DNA from: Mycobacterium sp. GA-1199
GTDB lineage: Bacteria > Actinomycetota > Actinomycetes > Mycobacteriales > Mycobacteriaceae
Assembly (NCBI RefSeq): GCF_001500045.1
Contig: NZ_LQIX01000023.1
Coordinates: 1-64,000, forward strand
DNA: 64,000 nt
Direction of reading: 5' to 3'
In this document: one piece after another, positions 36,133 to 44,201 of the stretch
Layout: every line of letters starts with the position of its first letter
Numbering within the stretch: the stretch's first letter is position 1
The notes under the pieces: generated by a model
The model's input: the letters and a program-made list of their open reading frames with translations, nothing else
What the model was told of the DNA's origin: nothing
Databases searched by the model: none
Position numbers and translations under genes: made by a program

Positions 36133-36149
36133 GTTGCTCGTCTGTGGCC

Positions 36150-36929
36150 TCACGCGTCGACGTCGTCGAAGCGGGCGTCGAGGTCCACTTCGATCTCGTG
36201 CACCGCTCGGCGCAACTGGGTCACCAGGTTTCCGTGCGTATGCCGCTTGTAGCGGATGATGGGCACCGCGACGCTGATCGCGCCGATGGCCCGGCCCCAC
36301 CGGTTGTGCACCGCGGCGCCGAAGGCGGCGACGCCTTCTTCGGTCTGCTCCACGTTCAGCGCGAAGCCCGCCGCGCGAATACCTGCCAGCTCGGTGGTGA
36401 ACCTCGCGAGTTCGTCGGGCGTGAGACCGGTGTAGAGGCGCCCGATGAGCGCATCGTCGAGTTCGGCGAGAAGCGCCCGTCCGCCCGCCGTGCGTTCGGC
36501 GGGCAGCACCTGGCCCTTGCGGTCGCCCACCCGCAGCATCGCCGTGGACTGCGCGGACGTCAGGAACCGGACTTGCGTACCGACCCGGATCACGAGGTTG
36601 ACCGTCTCTCCGCTGACCAGTGACAGCGTCTCCATATGCGGCGTGCAGACGTCGGTGAACTCGCGGGTCCAACCGCGCTGCGCCGGCCCGGCGCCCATGG
36701 CCGGTCCCGGGTGGTACAGCCGTCGTTCGTCCTGCACTGCGAAGCCGCGGTAGACCAGCATCGCCAGCAGTCGGTGCGCGGTCGACGGCGCGATCGCCAA
36801 TTCCTCCGCGGCCTCCTTCAGTCGGATCGCCCCCACGTCGCGCAGCATCTGCAGCAGGCGCAGCGCATTGTCGACCGACTCCAGCAGGTAGCTCGGCGGT
36901 TCGAGCGCCGGACCCGGCTTTTTCTGCAC
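36150..36929 (-). CDS. IclR-family regulator of the gentisate genes
   Basis: 259 residues from GTG 36929. This start is preferred over ATG 36965 because TATAGT at 36936-36941 (minus strand) sits exactly as a -10 box for a leaderless transcript beginning at this GTG. The winged helix is at about 20-85 (YLLESVDNALRLLQMLRDVG, IAPSTAHRLLAMLVYRGFAV) and the effector domain follows (LVSGETVNLVIRVGTQVRFL, RTAGGRALLAEL, GFALNVEQTEEGVAAFGAAV). IclR proteins near gentisate genes respond to the aromatic acid or to gentisate. The flanking operons on both sides are the probable targets. Confidence 0.9.
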   Translation of the reverse strand: MQKKPGPALEPPSYLLESVDNALRLLQMLRDVGAIRLKEAAEELAIAPSTAHRLLAMLVYRGFAVQDERRLYHPGPAMGAGPAQRGWTREFTDVCTPHMETLSLVSGETVNLVIRVGTQVRFLTSAQSTAMLRVGDRKGQVLPAERTAGGRALLAELDDALIGRLYTGLTPDELARFTTELAGIRAAGFALNVEQTEEGVAAFGAAVHNRWGRAIGAISVAVPIIRYKRHTHGNLVTQLRRAVHEIEVDLDARFDDVDA

Positions 36930-36943
36930 AGAAGAACTATATT
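36922..36943. promoter_or_regulatory. Overlapping divergent promoters and TTCTG/CAGAA repeat
   Basis: TTCTGCACAGAA (36922-36933) covers the predicted first base of the leaderless IclR transcript. Next to it, TATAGT on the minus strand (36941-36936) and TATATT on the plus strand (36938-36943) overlap as -10 boxes for IclR and for the transporter gene starting at 36978. One bound protein could control both directions. Confidence 0.5.
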
Positions 36944-36977
36944 GCCCGCCAGTTGTGGCCGCCATCACTGTTGACGC

Positions 36978-38189
36978 ATGGCTGTTACCAGCACCGCACC
37001 CCCACTCCCCGCGGTCCGACTGAACCGCACCTCGATCATCGCCGTCACGGTGTGCTGGTTGTTCGTCGTCTTCGACGGCTACGACCTGATCGTCTACGGG
37101 AACGTGATTCCCAGCCTGCAAGCCGAGTGGGGTATCAGCGCCGCGGCGGCGGGCACGCTGGGCAGCCTGGCGTTCCTCGGCATGATGATCGGTGCGGTGC
37201 TGGCCGGTCGGCTCTCCGACGCGATCGGTCACAAGCGCGCCGTCATCGGCTGTGCGATGGTGCTCTCCGTCTTCACCGCGCTGTGCGCGCTGGCTCCCGG
37301 ACCGGTGACGTTCGGGGTGCTGCGCCTGATCGCCGGTCTCGGCCTCGGCGGTCTGGTGCCCACGGCCAACGCCCTCGCCGCCGACCTGACGGCGCCGAAA
37401 TGGCGTGCCGCGATCGCGACCATGATGATGTCGGGCGTTCCGATCGGCGGGTCGATCGCCGCGGTGATCGGGATACCCGTGATCCCGAACTGGGGCTGGG
37501 AGCCGATGTTCGCCTTCGCGCTGCTGCCCCTTGTCGTGCTGGTCCCGATCGCGATCAAGACGCTGCCCGACCGCGCGATCGGACATCCGGCGCACAACCG
37601 CGGCCAGGGTTTCGGCGCGGTGCTCGGCCCACAGTTCCGCACGGTCAGCGTGCTGTTCGCGTTGGCCACCGTCGCCACGCTGCTGGCCTGGTACGGGCTG
37701 GGCACCTGGCTGCCGAAGCTGATGTCGAGCGGTGGCACGCACCTGGGTAGCGCGCTGACGTTCGCGCTCGCCCTCAATCTCGGCGCGGTCGCGGGATCGT
37801 TCATCACCGCCTGGGGCGGTGTGCGGTTCGGCACGATGCCCACGAGCATCGCGGCGGCCCTGTTGGCGGGTGTGGCGTTGATGGGGCTTCTCACCGCGCC
37901 GCCCCTACCCGCGATGTATGCGATCTTCGTGCTGGCCGGCGTCGGAACGCACGGCACACAGTGCCTGATCATCGCCGCCGTCGCCTCCCACTACCCGGAT
38001 GAACTACGCGGCACCGCGCTCGGCTGGACGTTGGGTGTCGGTCGGGTCGGGGCCGTCGCCGCACCGCAACTCGGGGGTTGGCTGCTGGCCGCCGGGCTGG
38101 GAGCGGGTTCGAACTTCGTCCTGTTCGGCGCGAGCGCACTCGTCGCGGCGCTGCTGTTGATCGCCACTCGAAACCACACAAGGAGTTGA
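36978..38189 (+). CDS. Aromatic acid:H+ symporter (AAHS family MFS)
   Basis: 403 residues from ATG 36978. Twelve transmembrane segments. The first contains VVFDGYDLIVYGNVIP, whose FDGYD motif with intramembrane Asp marks the AAHS family (PcaK, BenK, GenK), followed by GRLSDAIGHKRAVIG in loop 2-3 and LRLIAGLGLGGLVPTANAL. PDELRGTALGWTLGVGRVGA is the matching loop 10-11 region. It imports an aromatic acid; 3-hydroxybenzoate or gentisate is the likely substrate, because the hydroxylase gene follows 9 bases later and the ring-cleavage operon is nearby. Confidence 0.92.
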   Translation: MAVTSTAPPLPAVRLNRTSIIAVTVCWLFVVFDGYDLIVYGNVIPSLQAEWGISAAAAGTLGSLAFLGMMIGAVLAGRLSDAIGHKRAVIGCAMVLSVFTALCALAPGPVTFGVLRLIAGLGLGGLVPTANALAADLTAPKWRAAIATMMMSGVPIGGSIAAVIGIPVIPNWGWEPMFAFALLPLVVLVPIAIKTLPDRAIGHPAHNRGQGFGAVLGPQFRTVSVLFALATVATLLAWYGLGTWLPKLMSSGGTHLGSALTFALALNLGAVAGSFITAWGGVRFGTMPTSIAAALLAGVALMGLLTAPPLPAMYAIFVLAGVGTHGTQCLIIAAVASHYPDELRGTALGWTLGVGRVGAVAAPQLGGWLLAAGLGAGSNFVLFGASALVAALLLIATRNHTRS

Positions 38190-38198
38190 GGGGAACCC

Positions 38199-39404
38199 AT
38201 GTCGAAACTCGACGGAACCCATGTCGTGATCGCCGGCGGTGGAATCGGCGGTGCCGCAACCGCGCTCGCGCTCGCGCAGAATGGTGCGCGCGTCACGTTG
38301 TTCGAGCGGGCCCGCGAATTCGGGGAGGTGGGCGCCGGCCTGCAGGTCGGGCCGCACGGTGCGAGAATCCTGGCATCGTGGGGTCTGCTCGATGAGGTGC
38401 TCGCCGACGGTGTACTGCCGCGCAACATCGTTTTCCGCGATGCGGTCACCGCCGAGGAGCTCACCCGGATCGACCTCGGCGATGAATTCCGTGCCCGCTA
38501 CGGCGGCCCGTACTTCGTCACCCACCGAAGTGACCTGCACGCCAGCCTGATTCGCGCGGCGACGGCCGCCGGTGCCGATCTGCACACCGGGATCACGGTG
38601 ACCGATGTGGTGACCGAGGTCGATCGGGCGTTCGTCATGACCGACGACGGCCGCACGCATGAGGCCGACGTCGCTCTGGCGCTCGACGGCATCAAGTCCC
38701 GGTTGCGTCGAAAGATCGTCGACGACGAGCCGGTGTCATCCGGGTACGCGGCATACCGGGGGGCGATCCCGTACGAGGATGCCGGGCTCGACGAGGACAT
38801 CGAGGACGTCATCGGATACATCGGACCGGACTGTCACTTCATCCAGTACCCACTGCGCCGAGGCACGATGCTCAACCAGGTAGCCGTCTTCAAGTCACCG
38901 GGCTACCTGAATGGCGTCGAGAACTGGGGTGGCCCAGCCGAACTCGTTCCCGCTTATGCGCACTGCCATGAGAAGGTGCGCAGCCGGCTCGAATACATGT
39001 GGACCGACCGGTGGTGGCCGATGTACGACCGCGACCCGATCGAGAACTGGGTGGACGGCCGGATGATGCTGCTCGGCGATGCCGCGCATCCACCGCTGCA
39101 GTACCTCGCATCCGGCGCGGTGATGGCAATCGAGGACGCCAAGTGCATCGCGGACTTCGCCGCGGCCGACTTCGCCTCGGGCGGAGGTAATGCGGCTTGG
39201 CCACAGATCCTCAAGAGCGTCAACACCGAACGGGTGCCGCGCTGCAACAGGATCGTCGCGACGTGCCGGATGTGGGGTGAGCTCTGGCACCTCGATGGGG
39301 TCGGCCGCATCGCGCGCAACGAGTTGTTCCGGACCCGCGACGCCTCGGATCACAAGTACACCGACTGGTTGTGGGGGTACGCGTCTCCGGAGCGGAGCGA
39401 CTGA
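38199..39404 (+). CDS. 3-Hydroxybenzoate 6-hydroxylase
   Basis: 401 residues from ATG 38199 with an AAGGAG site. A group A FAD aromatic hydroxylase: [20 protein letters not shown] at the N-terminus, a DG-type motif [15 protein letters not shown] near 165, and [20 protein letters not shown] near 290. Length, YRGAIPY and the Rossmann/DG/GD order match 3HB6H-type enzymes, which use NADH and O2 to make gentisate from 3-hydroxybenzoate. With the transporter before it and gentisate dioxygenase, maleylpyruvate isomerase and fumarylpyruvate hydrolase nearby, the pathway to fumarate and pyruvate is complete. Salicylate 5-hydroxylation is less likely. Confidence 0.92.
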   Translation: MSKLDGTHVVIAGGGIGGAATALALAQNGARVTLFERAREFGEVGAGLQVGPHGARILASWGLLDEVLADGVLPRNIVFRDAVTAEELTRIDLGDEFRARYGGPYFVTHRSDLHASLIRAATAAGADLHTGITVTDVVTEVDRAFVMTDDGRTHEADVALALDGIKSRLRRKIVDDEPVSSGYAAYRGAIPYEDAGLDEDIEDVIGYIGPDCHFIQYPLRRGTMLNQVAVFKSPGYLNGVENWGGPAELVPAYAHCHEKVRSRLEYMWTDRWWPMYDRDPIENWVDGRMMLLGDAAHPPLQYLASGAVMAIEDAKCIADFAAADFASGGGNAAWPQILKSVNTERVPRCNRIVATCRMWGELWHLDGVGRIARNELFRTRDASDHKYTDWLWGYASPERSD

Positions 39405-39411
39405 GCCCGAC

Positions 39412-39432
39412 CGGTCAGTGCACAGCTGACCG
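39412..39432. terminator. Bidirectional hairpin between convergent genes
   Basis: CGGTCAG-TGCACAG-CTGACCG is a perfect seven-base-arm hairpin with a 7-base loop. It lies 8 bp past the hydroxylase stop and covers the 3' end of the convergent gene. No U-tract follows, as is common for mycobacterial hairpins. Confidence 0.4.
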
Positions 39433-39879
39433 CGGCCTGGCGCAACCGACCGAGACGGGGGCCAGGCTGGGGACGGTCGGTCGCTGCTGACGCTCATCGC
39501 GCGCGATCCGCCGGGACAGGGCTCGTTCGTCGCGCTTGGTCAGCGCGCGCCTGCGGCTGACCAGGAGATCGAGTTGCTCCCAGCTGAGCCCGTCGAGCTC
39601 GCCGTCCTCGTCATGGGTGGCCACGACGACGCATCCCCGCAGCAGGGGAACCGTCTTGGCGGTGAACGTGCTGGTCGCCAGCAACAGCTCGGTGGCCTTT
39701 CGGTTGGGGCGCCGCTGGCAGCGCTGCGTCGACGGGCTGAACCAGAAGTCGAACTGCCGGTCGGCGCTGGTCAGGCACTGCAGGCCCTGATCCTCTACGA
39801 GCTGGTCGATATCCGCGGTGGTGTACGCGCGGGTTTCATAAACGGGGCCGTTGGTGCTGAAGTACAGGACGGTGTTCAT
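39415..39879 (-). CDS. Conserved hypothetical protein (possible DUF3846-like)
   Basis: 154 residues from ATG 39879. It starts MNTVLYFSTNGPVYETRAYT, has QCLTSADRQFDFWFSPSTQR and NRKATELLLATSTFTAKTVP, then LLRGCVVVATHDEDGELDGL, and ends in an Arg-rich tail. The segment with N-x-x-A-T-E-L-L followed by G-x-V-V-V-x-x-x-D recalls the DUF3846 proteins of actinobacteria and their phages, but the match is weak. No signal peptide, membrane segment or catalytic motif is evident. It stands alone on the minus strand. An imperfect hairpin (39945-39980, GTTACCCGAG against CTCGGTAAC) lies upstream and could be a control site. Confidence 0.65.
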   Translation of the reverse strand: MNTVLYFSTNGPVYETRAYTTADIDQLVEDQGLQCLTSADRQFDFWFSPSTQRCQRRPNRKATELLLATSTFTAKTVPLLRGCVVVATHDEDGELDGLSWEQLDLLVSRRRALTKRDERALSRRIARDERQQRPTVPSLAPVSVGCARPRSAVH

Positions 39880-40067
39880 GGCGAATTCCCATTCGTCTCT
39901 TTCTTCGGTGTGGGCGCCGGCCGTGTGACCGGTCTGTTATCAAAGTTACCCGAGTGACGAAAGTGACAAACCTCGGTAACGATCCAATCACGCCGGAGGT
40001 GTGCGTAACCGCAGCTCAGAGCCGGTTCTCCAGGTCAAGAGGGCGTTGGGCAGGGGTGCGATCTGGG

Positions 40068-40907
40068 TCAGCCGAACTCGAGCAAGGTGTACGCACCGCG
40101 GAAGTTGCGCGTCGGCTTGAACCGCCAGAACGCGGGAAAGGCCTTCTCGAAGAACCAGCCCCGCCCCGAGGGCATGGGGAGGTCGTGTACGGCGCGGATC
40201 CCGGGGATGGTGTCGGGGAGTGCGGCCAACTGCGCCGCGGACAGACTGAAGGGCATCGGCGGCACGCGGTATCGGCGCGACGACCGCATCCCCTTGGGCG
40301 CGAGCTTCTTGACCAGGACCGGCGGAAGGTCGAAGACCATCTGGCCGCCGGGGAAGCGAGCCGCGCACGCGGCGATCAGCCCCATGGCCTCGTCGGGCTG
40401 CAGATACATCAGCAGGCCCTCCGCGGTGATGAAGACGCCGTTGCTGTCGTCGACCTTCTCCATCCACGAATAGTCCAGCGCCGACTGGGCCAGCGTGGTG
40501 ATCCGCGGCGATGCGGGCAGCAGTCGCTCGCGCAGGTCGATGACCGGCGGTAAATCGACCGTCAGCCAACGGAATTCGGCATGAGGTAGGAGGGTGTTCA
40601 GGCGCCAGAAGCTGGTTTGCAGCCCCTCGGCCAGCGCGACGACGGTGGCGCGCGGATGCTCCGACAGGTAGCGGCCGGCTGCCCGGTCGAACGCCAGCGA
40701 GCGCAAGCCCATCTCCTGGCCTTTGCGGCCGAACTTGTCGAAGTCGAAGTCGATCGCGTCGACCAGGCGGATCGCCATCGGGTCGTCGATGATCGCATTG
40801 GGGTGACGGGCCTGATGCGCCCGGCCGTTCAGCGTCAGCAGCGCGGTCTCCGAGACCCCGGTGAGGGTGATGTTGTCGGCTTTCCGGTCGTCTGCGTCAT
40901 CCACCAC
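40068..40907 (-). CDS. PPM-type (leucine carboxyl methyltransferase-like) SAM methyltransferase
   Basis: About 279 residues from GTG 40907 (GTG 40904 is equally possible; no clear ribosome site). The N-terminus has NITLTGVSETALLTLNGRAH and PNAIIDDPMAIRLVDAIDFD. The SAM site is atypical: TVVALAEGLQTSFWRLNTLL where Rossmann methyltransferases of this family usually have LGxGxxT. WLTVDLPPVIDLRERLLPAS and VFITAEGLLMYLQPDEAM are strong family matches. Relatives include the mycobacterial SAM-dependent methyltransferases of the PPM family. The acceptor is unknown. The 160 bp between this gene and the hypothetical at 39879 hold no further gene. Confidence 0.82.
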   Translation of the reverse strand: MVDDADDRKADNITLTGVSETALLTLNGRAHQARHPNAIIDDPMAIRLVDAIDFDFDKFGRKGQEMGLRSLAFDRAAGRYLSEHPRATVVALAEGLQTSFWRLNTLLPHAEFRWLTVDLPPVIDLRERLLPASPRITTLAQSALDYSWMEKVDDSNGVFITAEGLLMYLQPDEAMGLIAACAARFPGGQMVFDLPPVLVKKLAPKGMRSSRRYRVPPMPFSLSAAQLAALPDTIPGIRAVHDLPMPSGRGWFFEKAFPAFWRFKPTRNFRGAYTLLEFG

Positions 40908-40939
40908 ACCGAACGTACCCGGTGCCGGAGAGCTCGATG

Positions 40940-41239
40940 TCAGACCAGGTAGATCACGAACACCGTCACCAGGAGCAGGCCCAGCCAGGCGTCGGTGGAC
41001 CGTTTGAGCCAGCGTGGGCCGGTGTTCACCTCCATGAAGTTGCGAATGATCAACCGCGCCTTGACGAAGGTCAGTGCCAGAACCAGCGCGGTGATCGAGG
41101 CGCTCGCGTGCACGGTGTCGGTGAAGTGGGCCGGCGCCAGCCACCATGCGCCGACCGTGATGGCGGTGAGGACCACCCAGGTCCACGCCATGGTCCGGGT
41201 CGCGGTGCCCCGCCGTCGAGTATGCGATGTGCTGGTCAT
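40940..41239 (-). CDS. Cytochrome c oxidase subunit IV-like (NorF-like) small membrane protein
   Basis: 99 residues from ATG 41239 with GAGGTGA just upstream. Three transmembrane segments: MAWTWVVLTAITVGAWWLAP, ASITALVLALTFVKARLIIR and WLGLLLVTVFVIYL. The FVKARLIIRNFMEVN loop is the hallmark of the prokaryotic cytochrome oxidase subunit IV family, which includes NorF. It follows the subunit III-like gene by 2 bases. No catalytic subunit I or II gene is nearby, so it may serve the main aa3 oxidase, a nitric-oxide-reductase-like enzyme elsewhere, or a different complex. Confidence 0.85.
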   Translation of the reverse strand: MTSTSHTRRRGTATRTMAWTWVVLTAITVGAWWLAPAHFTDTVHASASITALVLALTFVKARLIIRNFMEVNTGPRWLKRSTDAWLGLLLVTVFVIYLV

Positions 41240-41241
41240 TG

Positions 41242-41859
41242 TCACCTCATCACGTAGAGCAGTCCGAAGATGATCACCCAGAGAAGGTCGACCATGTGCC
41301 AGTAGACGGCGCCCGACTCGACCATCGATGTCCTGCGCCTGCCGGGGTTGTTCAGTTCGCGCACGACGACTCCGAGCACGATCAGGCCGATCAGCACGTG
41401 CACCAGGTGCACCCCGGTCAGCACGTAGTAGAAGGAGTAGAACATCTCGGAGTTGGTGTGGCCCGCCGAGATCTTGCTGGCCCATTCGTAGCCCTTGAAC
41501 CCGATGAACAGCAGTCCGCAGAAGCCGCCCGCGTAGACGAACCTGATCGCTTGGACGTGGGAGCCGCCCCGGGCGGCCAGCACGCTGCGGGCGATGAACC
41601 AGGAACTGGTCAACAGGATCACGGTGTTGAGCACCCCGATGTTGATGTCGAGGTGCTGCTGGGCGGCGAGGAACTCGTCGGGGTTCATGGCTCGGTAGAC
41701 CATGAAGATGACGAAGTATCCCGCGAAGATGATCAGGTCACCGAGCACCATCACCCACATGTGGATGTCGCCCGGGAGATGACCGGCCGGTGGGGCCGTG
41801 GTGGACACCGGCGCGGCGCCGGCGTGAGCCGGTAGCTCCCGCGAATCAGACTGTGTCAC
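41242..41859 (-). CDS. Cytochrome c oxidase subunit III-like (NorE-like) protein
   Basis: 205 residues from GTG 41859, chosen for the GAGGA site 7 bases upstream and to clear the preceding stop. Five transmembrane segments in the haem-copper oxidase subunit III fold: HMWVMVLGDLIIFAGYFVIF, VLNTVILLTSSWFIARSVLA, FVYAGGFCGLLFIGFKGYEW, YYVLTGVHLVHVLIGLIVLG and YWHMVDLLWVIIFGLLYV. The last two are classic (LTGxHxxHV and WHxVDxxW). Subunit III homologues without subunit I, often called NorE, assist assembly or stability of an oxidase or NO reductase. Confidence 0.9.
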   Translation of the reverse strand: MTQSDSRELPAHAGAAPVSTTAPPAGHLPGDIHMWVMVLGDLIIFAGYFVIFMVYRAMNPDEFLAAQQHLDINIGVLNTVILLTSSWFIARSVLAARGGSHVQAIRFVYAGGFCGLLFIGFKGYEWASKISAGHTNSEMFYSFYYVLTGVHLVHVLIGLIVLGVVVRELNNPGRRRTSMVESGAVYWHMVDLLWVIIFGLLYVMR

Positions 41860-41869
41860 AGCGCAATCC

Positions 41870-42619
41870 TCAATCCAGGGCCGGGGCATCGACCGGTTCG
41901 CGGTTGGTGGCCCGTTTGAGCAGGACGATCAGCGCGCCCAGCCAGAGGCTGAACACCACGACCGACCACCAGAACGCGAGCGAACCGTTCCAGGCGAACG
42001 GACCCGAGTAGGCCACGAACATCTGGGTCGCGATGACCTCGGTGACGATCTGCCAGATGGTCACGTAGGCAAACCATTTCGGGAAGATGTCGTGCTTGTC
42101 GTAGAGGATCGCCAGCGCGAACACCAGATAGGCCGCCGAGAAACATCCCAGCGAGCCGTTGTAGGACAGCATCCCCAGGTCGTAGAGCATGCTGACGAGT
42201 TCGGGGTCGCGGTCGACCCGGAAGGTGGCGGTCAGAAAGCAGACCGCGACGAGAAGGAACCCCGGCAGCGCCCCGACCCCCATGCCGCCGATGTAGCCGT
42301 AGGCGAAAACGGAGCCGACGGACATGCGCAGGATGAAGTACGCCACCAAACCGTTGGTGACGGCCGCCCCGCCGAGCAGGATCAGCAGCACGCAGAAGCC
42401 GACCCGAATCGTCAGCCCGTTCTCGGCGAAGAACGCGACCTTGTCGGCGGCGGTGACGTCAGGACGCGGCGGCGGTGTCACCCTGGCCAGGACGCAGATG
42501 ATGACGCCGAAAACCGCGTACCAGGCGGGGAAGAACCAGCAGACCAGCCGCACATCGGGTTTCCCGCCGGGTGGCCGGTCGGGGTCCCGGGTGAACCGGC
42601 GCGTGAGCAGCGTCGTCAC
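41870..42619 (-). CDS. Six-TM protein of the orphan oxidase-subunit cluster, paralogue B
   Basis: 249 residues from GTG 42619, whose GTGA overlaps the stop of the paralogue upstream. Six transmembrane segments are predicted: about 25-47, 75-101, 108-136, 145-175, 184-212 and 215-238. Between them are DKVAFFAENGLTIRVG, RVDRDPELVSML, IFPKWFAY and YSGPFAWNGSLAFWW, each matched at the same place in the preceding gene's product. I do not recognise a named family. No haem or metal motif is plain, although conserved Trp, Arg and acidic residues line the loops. It is followed 10 bases later by the subunit III-like gene. Confidence 0.8.
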   Translation of the reverse strand: MTTLLTRRFTRDPDRPPGGKPDVRLVCWFFPAWYAVFGVIICVLARVTPPPRPDVTAADKVAFFAENGLTIRVGFCVLLILLGGAAVTNGLVAYFILRMSVGSVFAYGYIGGMGVGALPGFLLVAVCFLTATFRVDRDPELVSMLYDLGMLSYNGSLGCFSAAYLVFALAILYDKHDIFPKWFAYVTIWQIVTEVIATQMFVAYSGPFAWNGSLAFWWSVVVFSLWLGALIVLLKRATNREPVDAPALD

Positions 42620-43359
42620 CGCGTGACACCTTCGTCGTGCGCCTGTTTGAGCACCGCACGGCGCAGCACGAAGAACATCACGACGACGAACAACGCGAAC
42701 GCCCCGTCGCGCACCCAGAAAGACAGCAGCCCGTCCCAGGCCAGCGGGCCGGTGTGGAAGACGGCCGCCCCGGCCGCGGGCACCATCGCCACGCCGGTCG
42801 CCAGCGAGTAATGCCCGACCCAGCGCGGGAAGACCGGGTCGGGCCCGTCGTCGAAGTAGACCGCCACGGCCAGCAGCACGAACTGCGTGACGACCATGCC
42901 GACCGGGGCGATGAACACGATCCACGCCAGATCGTTGAGCACCAGCACGACGTCGGGATTGCGGTCCGGGCGGAACGCCGCGACCAGGAAGAAGATGTTC
43001 GACAAAGCGAAAATCGTTGCGCCGCTGACGATCGCGGTGAGATAGCAGTAGGCGAAGACGTGGCTCTGCGTCTTCATCCGTTTCATCTGGACGACGATCA
43101 CCATGAAGAACGGCAGGATCATGATCCCGCACAGGTTGAACGTGACCTGACTGAATCGGATCCACGCCGTGTTGTCGGCGTAGAACGCCGCCACCTGGTC
43201 GGCGGACAGCAGCGGTGACAGTGGCGGCCAGAAACCGGGGAACGCCAGTAGCGCGGCCAGCAGCACCGCCCCGACCGCCGGTCCCGTCCACAGGCTCACC
43301 CACTGTGCCCTGATGTTGCCCGCCTTCGGCAGGTCCTGCACCTGTTCCAGGATCTGCAC
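42616..43359 (-). CDS. Six-TM protein of the orphan oxidase-subunit cluster, paralogue A
   Basis: 247 residues from GTG 43359, preceded by GGAGG 5 bases upstream. Six transmembrane segments in the same places as the next gene's product, with matching loops: DQVAAFYADNTAWIRFS, RPDRNPDVVLVL, VFPRWVGH and HTGPLAWDGLLSFWV. The two genes are therefore tandem duplicates that have diverged. Function unknown. This is the first gene of a four-gene leftward operon (A, B, subunit III-like, subunit IV-like); a 12-bp perfect palindrome ends 14 bases before its ribosome site region, pointing to control by the divergent TetR protein. Confidence 0.8.
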   Translation of the reverse strand: MQILEQVQDLPKAGNIRAQWVSLWTGPAVGAVLLAALLAFPGFWPPLSPLLSADQVAAFYADNTAWIRFSQVTFNLCGIMILPFFMVIVVQMKRMKTQSHVFAYCYLTAIVSGATIFALSNIFFLVAAFRPDRNPDVVLVLNDLAWIVFIAPVGMVVTQFVLLAVAVYFDDGPDPVFPRWVGHYSLATGVAMVPAAGAAVFHTGPLAWDGLLSFWVRDGAFALFVVVMFFVLRRAVLKQAHDEGVTR

Positions 43360-43372
43360 CGCATCCTCCGTT

Positions 43373-43384
43373 TGACTCGAGTCA
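43373..43384. promoter_or_regulatory. TetR operator candidate O1 (perfect 12-bp palindrome)
   Basis: TGACTCGAGTCA is a perfect palindrome 13 bp upstream of the leftward operon start codon. A second copy, with 10 of 12 bases identical, lies 143 bp away at the TetR side, and both are followed by GTTC. Confidence 0.7.
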
Positions 43385-43515
43385 GTTCCTCGGCGGCTCG
43401 GGTGTTGCGGCACGCGCCGCACGTAACCCGGGCTGACGACCCAAAAGCGTTCGCTTTCAGTCGGTGTTCCTGCAGGACCGTATCGGTTCGCGCCCCGAAT
43501 GGGAACCCTGAAATC

Positions 43516-43527
43516 TGATTTGAGTCA
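43516..43527. promoter_or_regulatory. TetR operator candidate O2
   Basis: TGATTTGAGTCA matches O1 at 10 of 12 positions and keeps GAGTCAGTTC to its right. It overlaps a possible -35 region (TTGAGT, 43520-43525) about 62 bp upstream of the TetR start, fitting autorepression. The 130 bp between O1 and O2 shows no other gene. Confidence 0.65.
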
Positions 43528-43589
43528 GTTCGCGTGGTGACACCGTAGAGTCTCCGCAAGCGGAGCCCACGAACACGGAACGGACATCA

Positions 43590-44192
43590 GTGCTCAAACC
43601 CGAGAAGACCGAGCGCGGCAGGAAGGGGCTCCAGACGCGTGAGCGCCTGCTCGGCGCGGCCATCGCCGAGTTCAAGCGCGGGGGTATCGCGGCGGCCGAC
43701 ATCGGTGCCATAGTCTCGGCGGCCGGCGTCGCGCACGGCACCTTCTTCTTCCACTTCCCGACCAAGGAACACGTCCTTCTCGAGCTGGAACTACGTGAAC
43801 AGGAGCGCATGGCCGCGGAGTTGACGCGGTACTACCGACGGCCTCACGATGTGCGGGCGACGTTGTCGAAGGCGGTCACCGTGCTCGAGGCGCTCGAACG
43901 CAGGCTCGGCGCGCGCCTGTTCAAAGACTTTCTCGCCCTGCACTTCTCCACGACTCGAGCCCCGTCGGAGGAGTGGACCGTGCACCCGGTGATCGTCGCC
44001 GTCGTCGAGGAGCTGCGCCGGGCCCAGGAGCGCGGTGAGATTCCCGGCGACGTCGATGTGACGCTGAACGGGATCTCGTTTCTGGTCGGCCTCTACGCGT
44101 TGCTCATCACGATGCCCGAGGCTCCGAAGATCCGCGGTCCGGTCATCGAGGAGTACCTCACCACGTACATGTACGGGTTGCGGGCCCAGTGA
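43590..44192 (+). CDS. TetR-family transcriptional regulator
   Basis: 200 residues from GTG 43590. The N-terminal DNA-binding domain is clear: LQTRERLLGAAIAEFKRGG, then AAADIGAIVSAAGVAHGTFF, then FHFPTKEHVLLELE, in which the usual YYHF/YxYF recognition end reads FFFHF. The ligand domain from about 60 on has VLEALERRLGARLFKDFLAL and VTLNGISFLVGLYALLITMP. It is divergent from the four-gene membrane operon and shares the 230-bp region with two near-identical palindromes, so it probably represses both. The inducer is unknown. Confidence 0.9.
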   Translation: MLKPEKTERGRKGLQTRERLLGAAIAEFKRGGIAAADIGAIVSAAGVAHGTFFFHFPTKEHVLLELELREQERMAAELTRYYRRPHDVRATLSKAVTVLEALERRLGARLFKDFLALHFSTTRAPSEEWTVHPVIVAVVEELRRAQERGEIPGDVDVTLNGISFLVGLYALLITMPEAPKIRGPVIEEYLTTYMYGLRAQ

Positions 44193-44201
44193 GGGGCGCG
44201 A

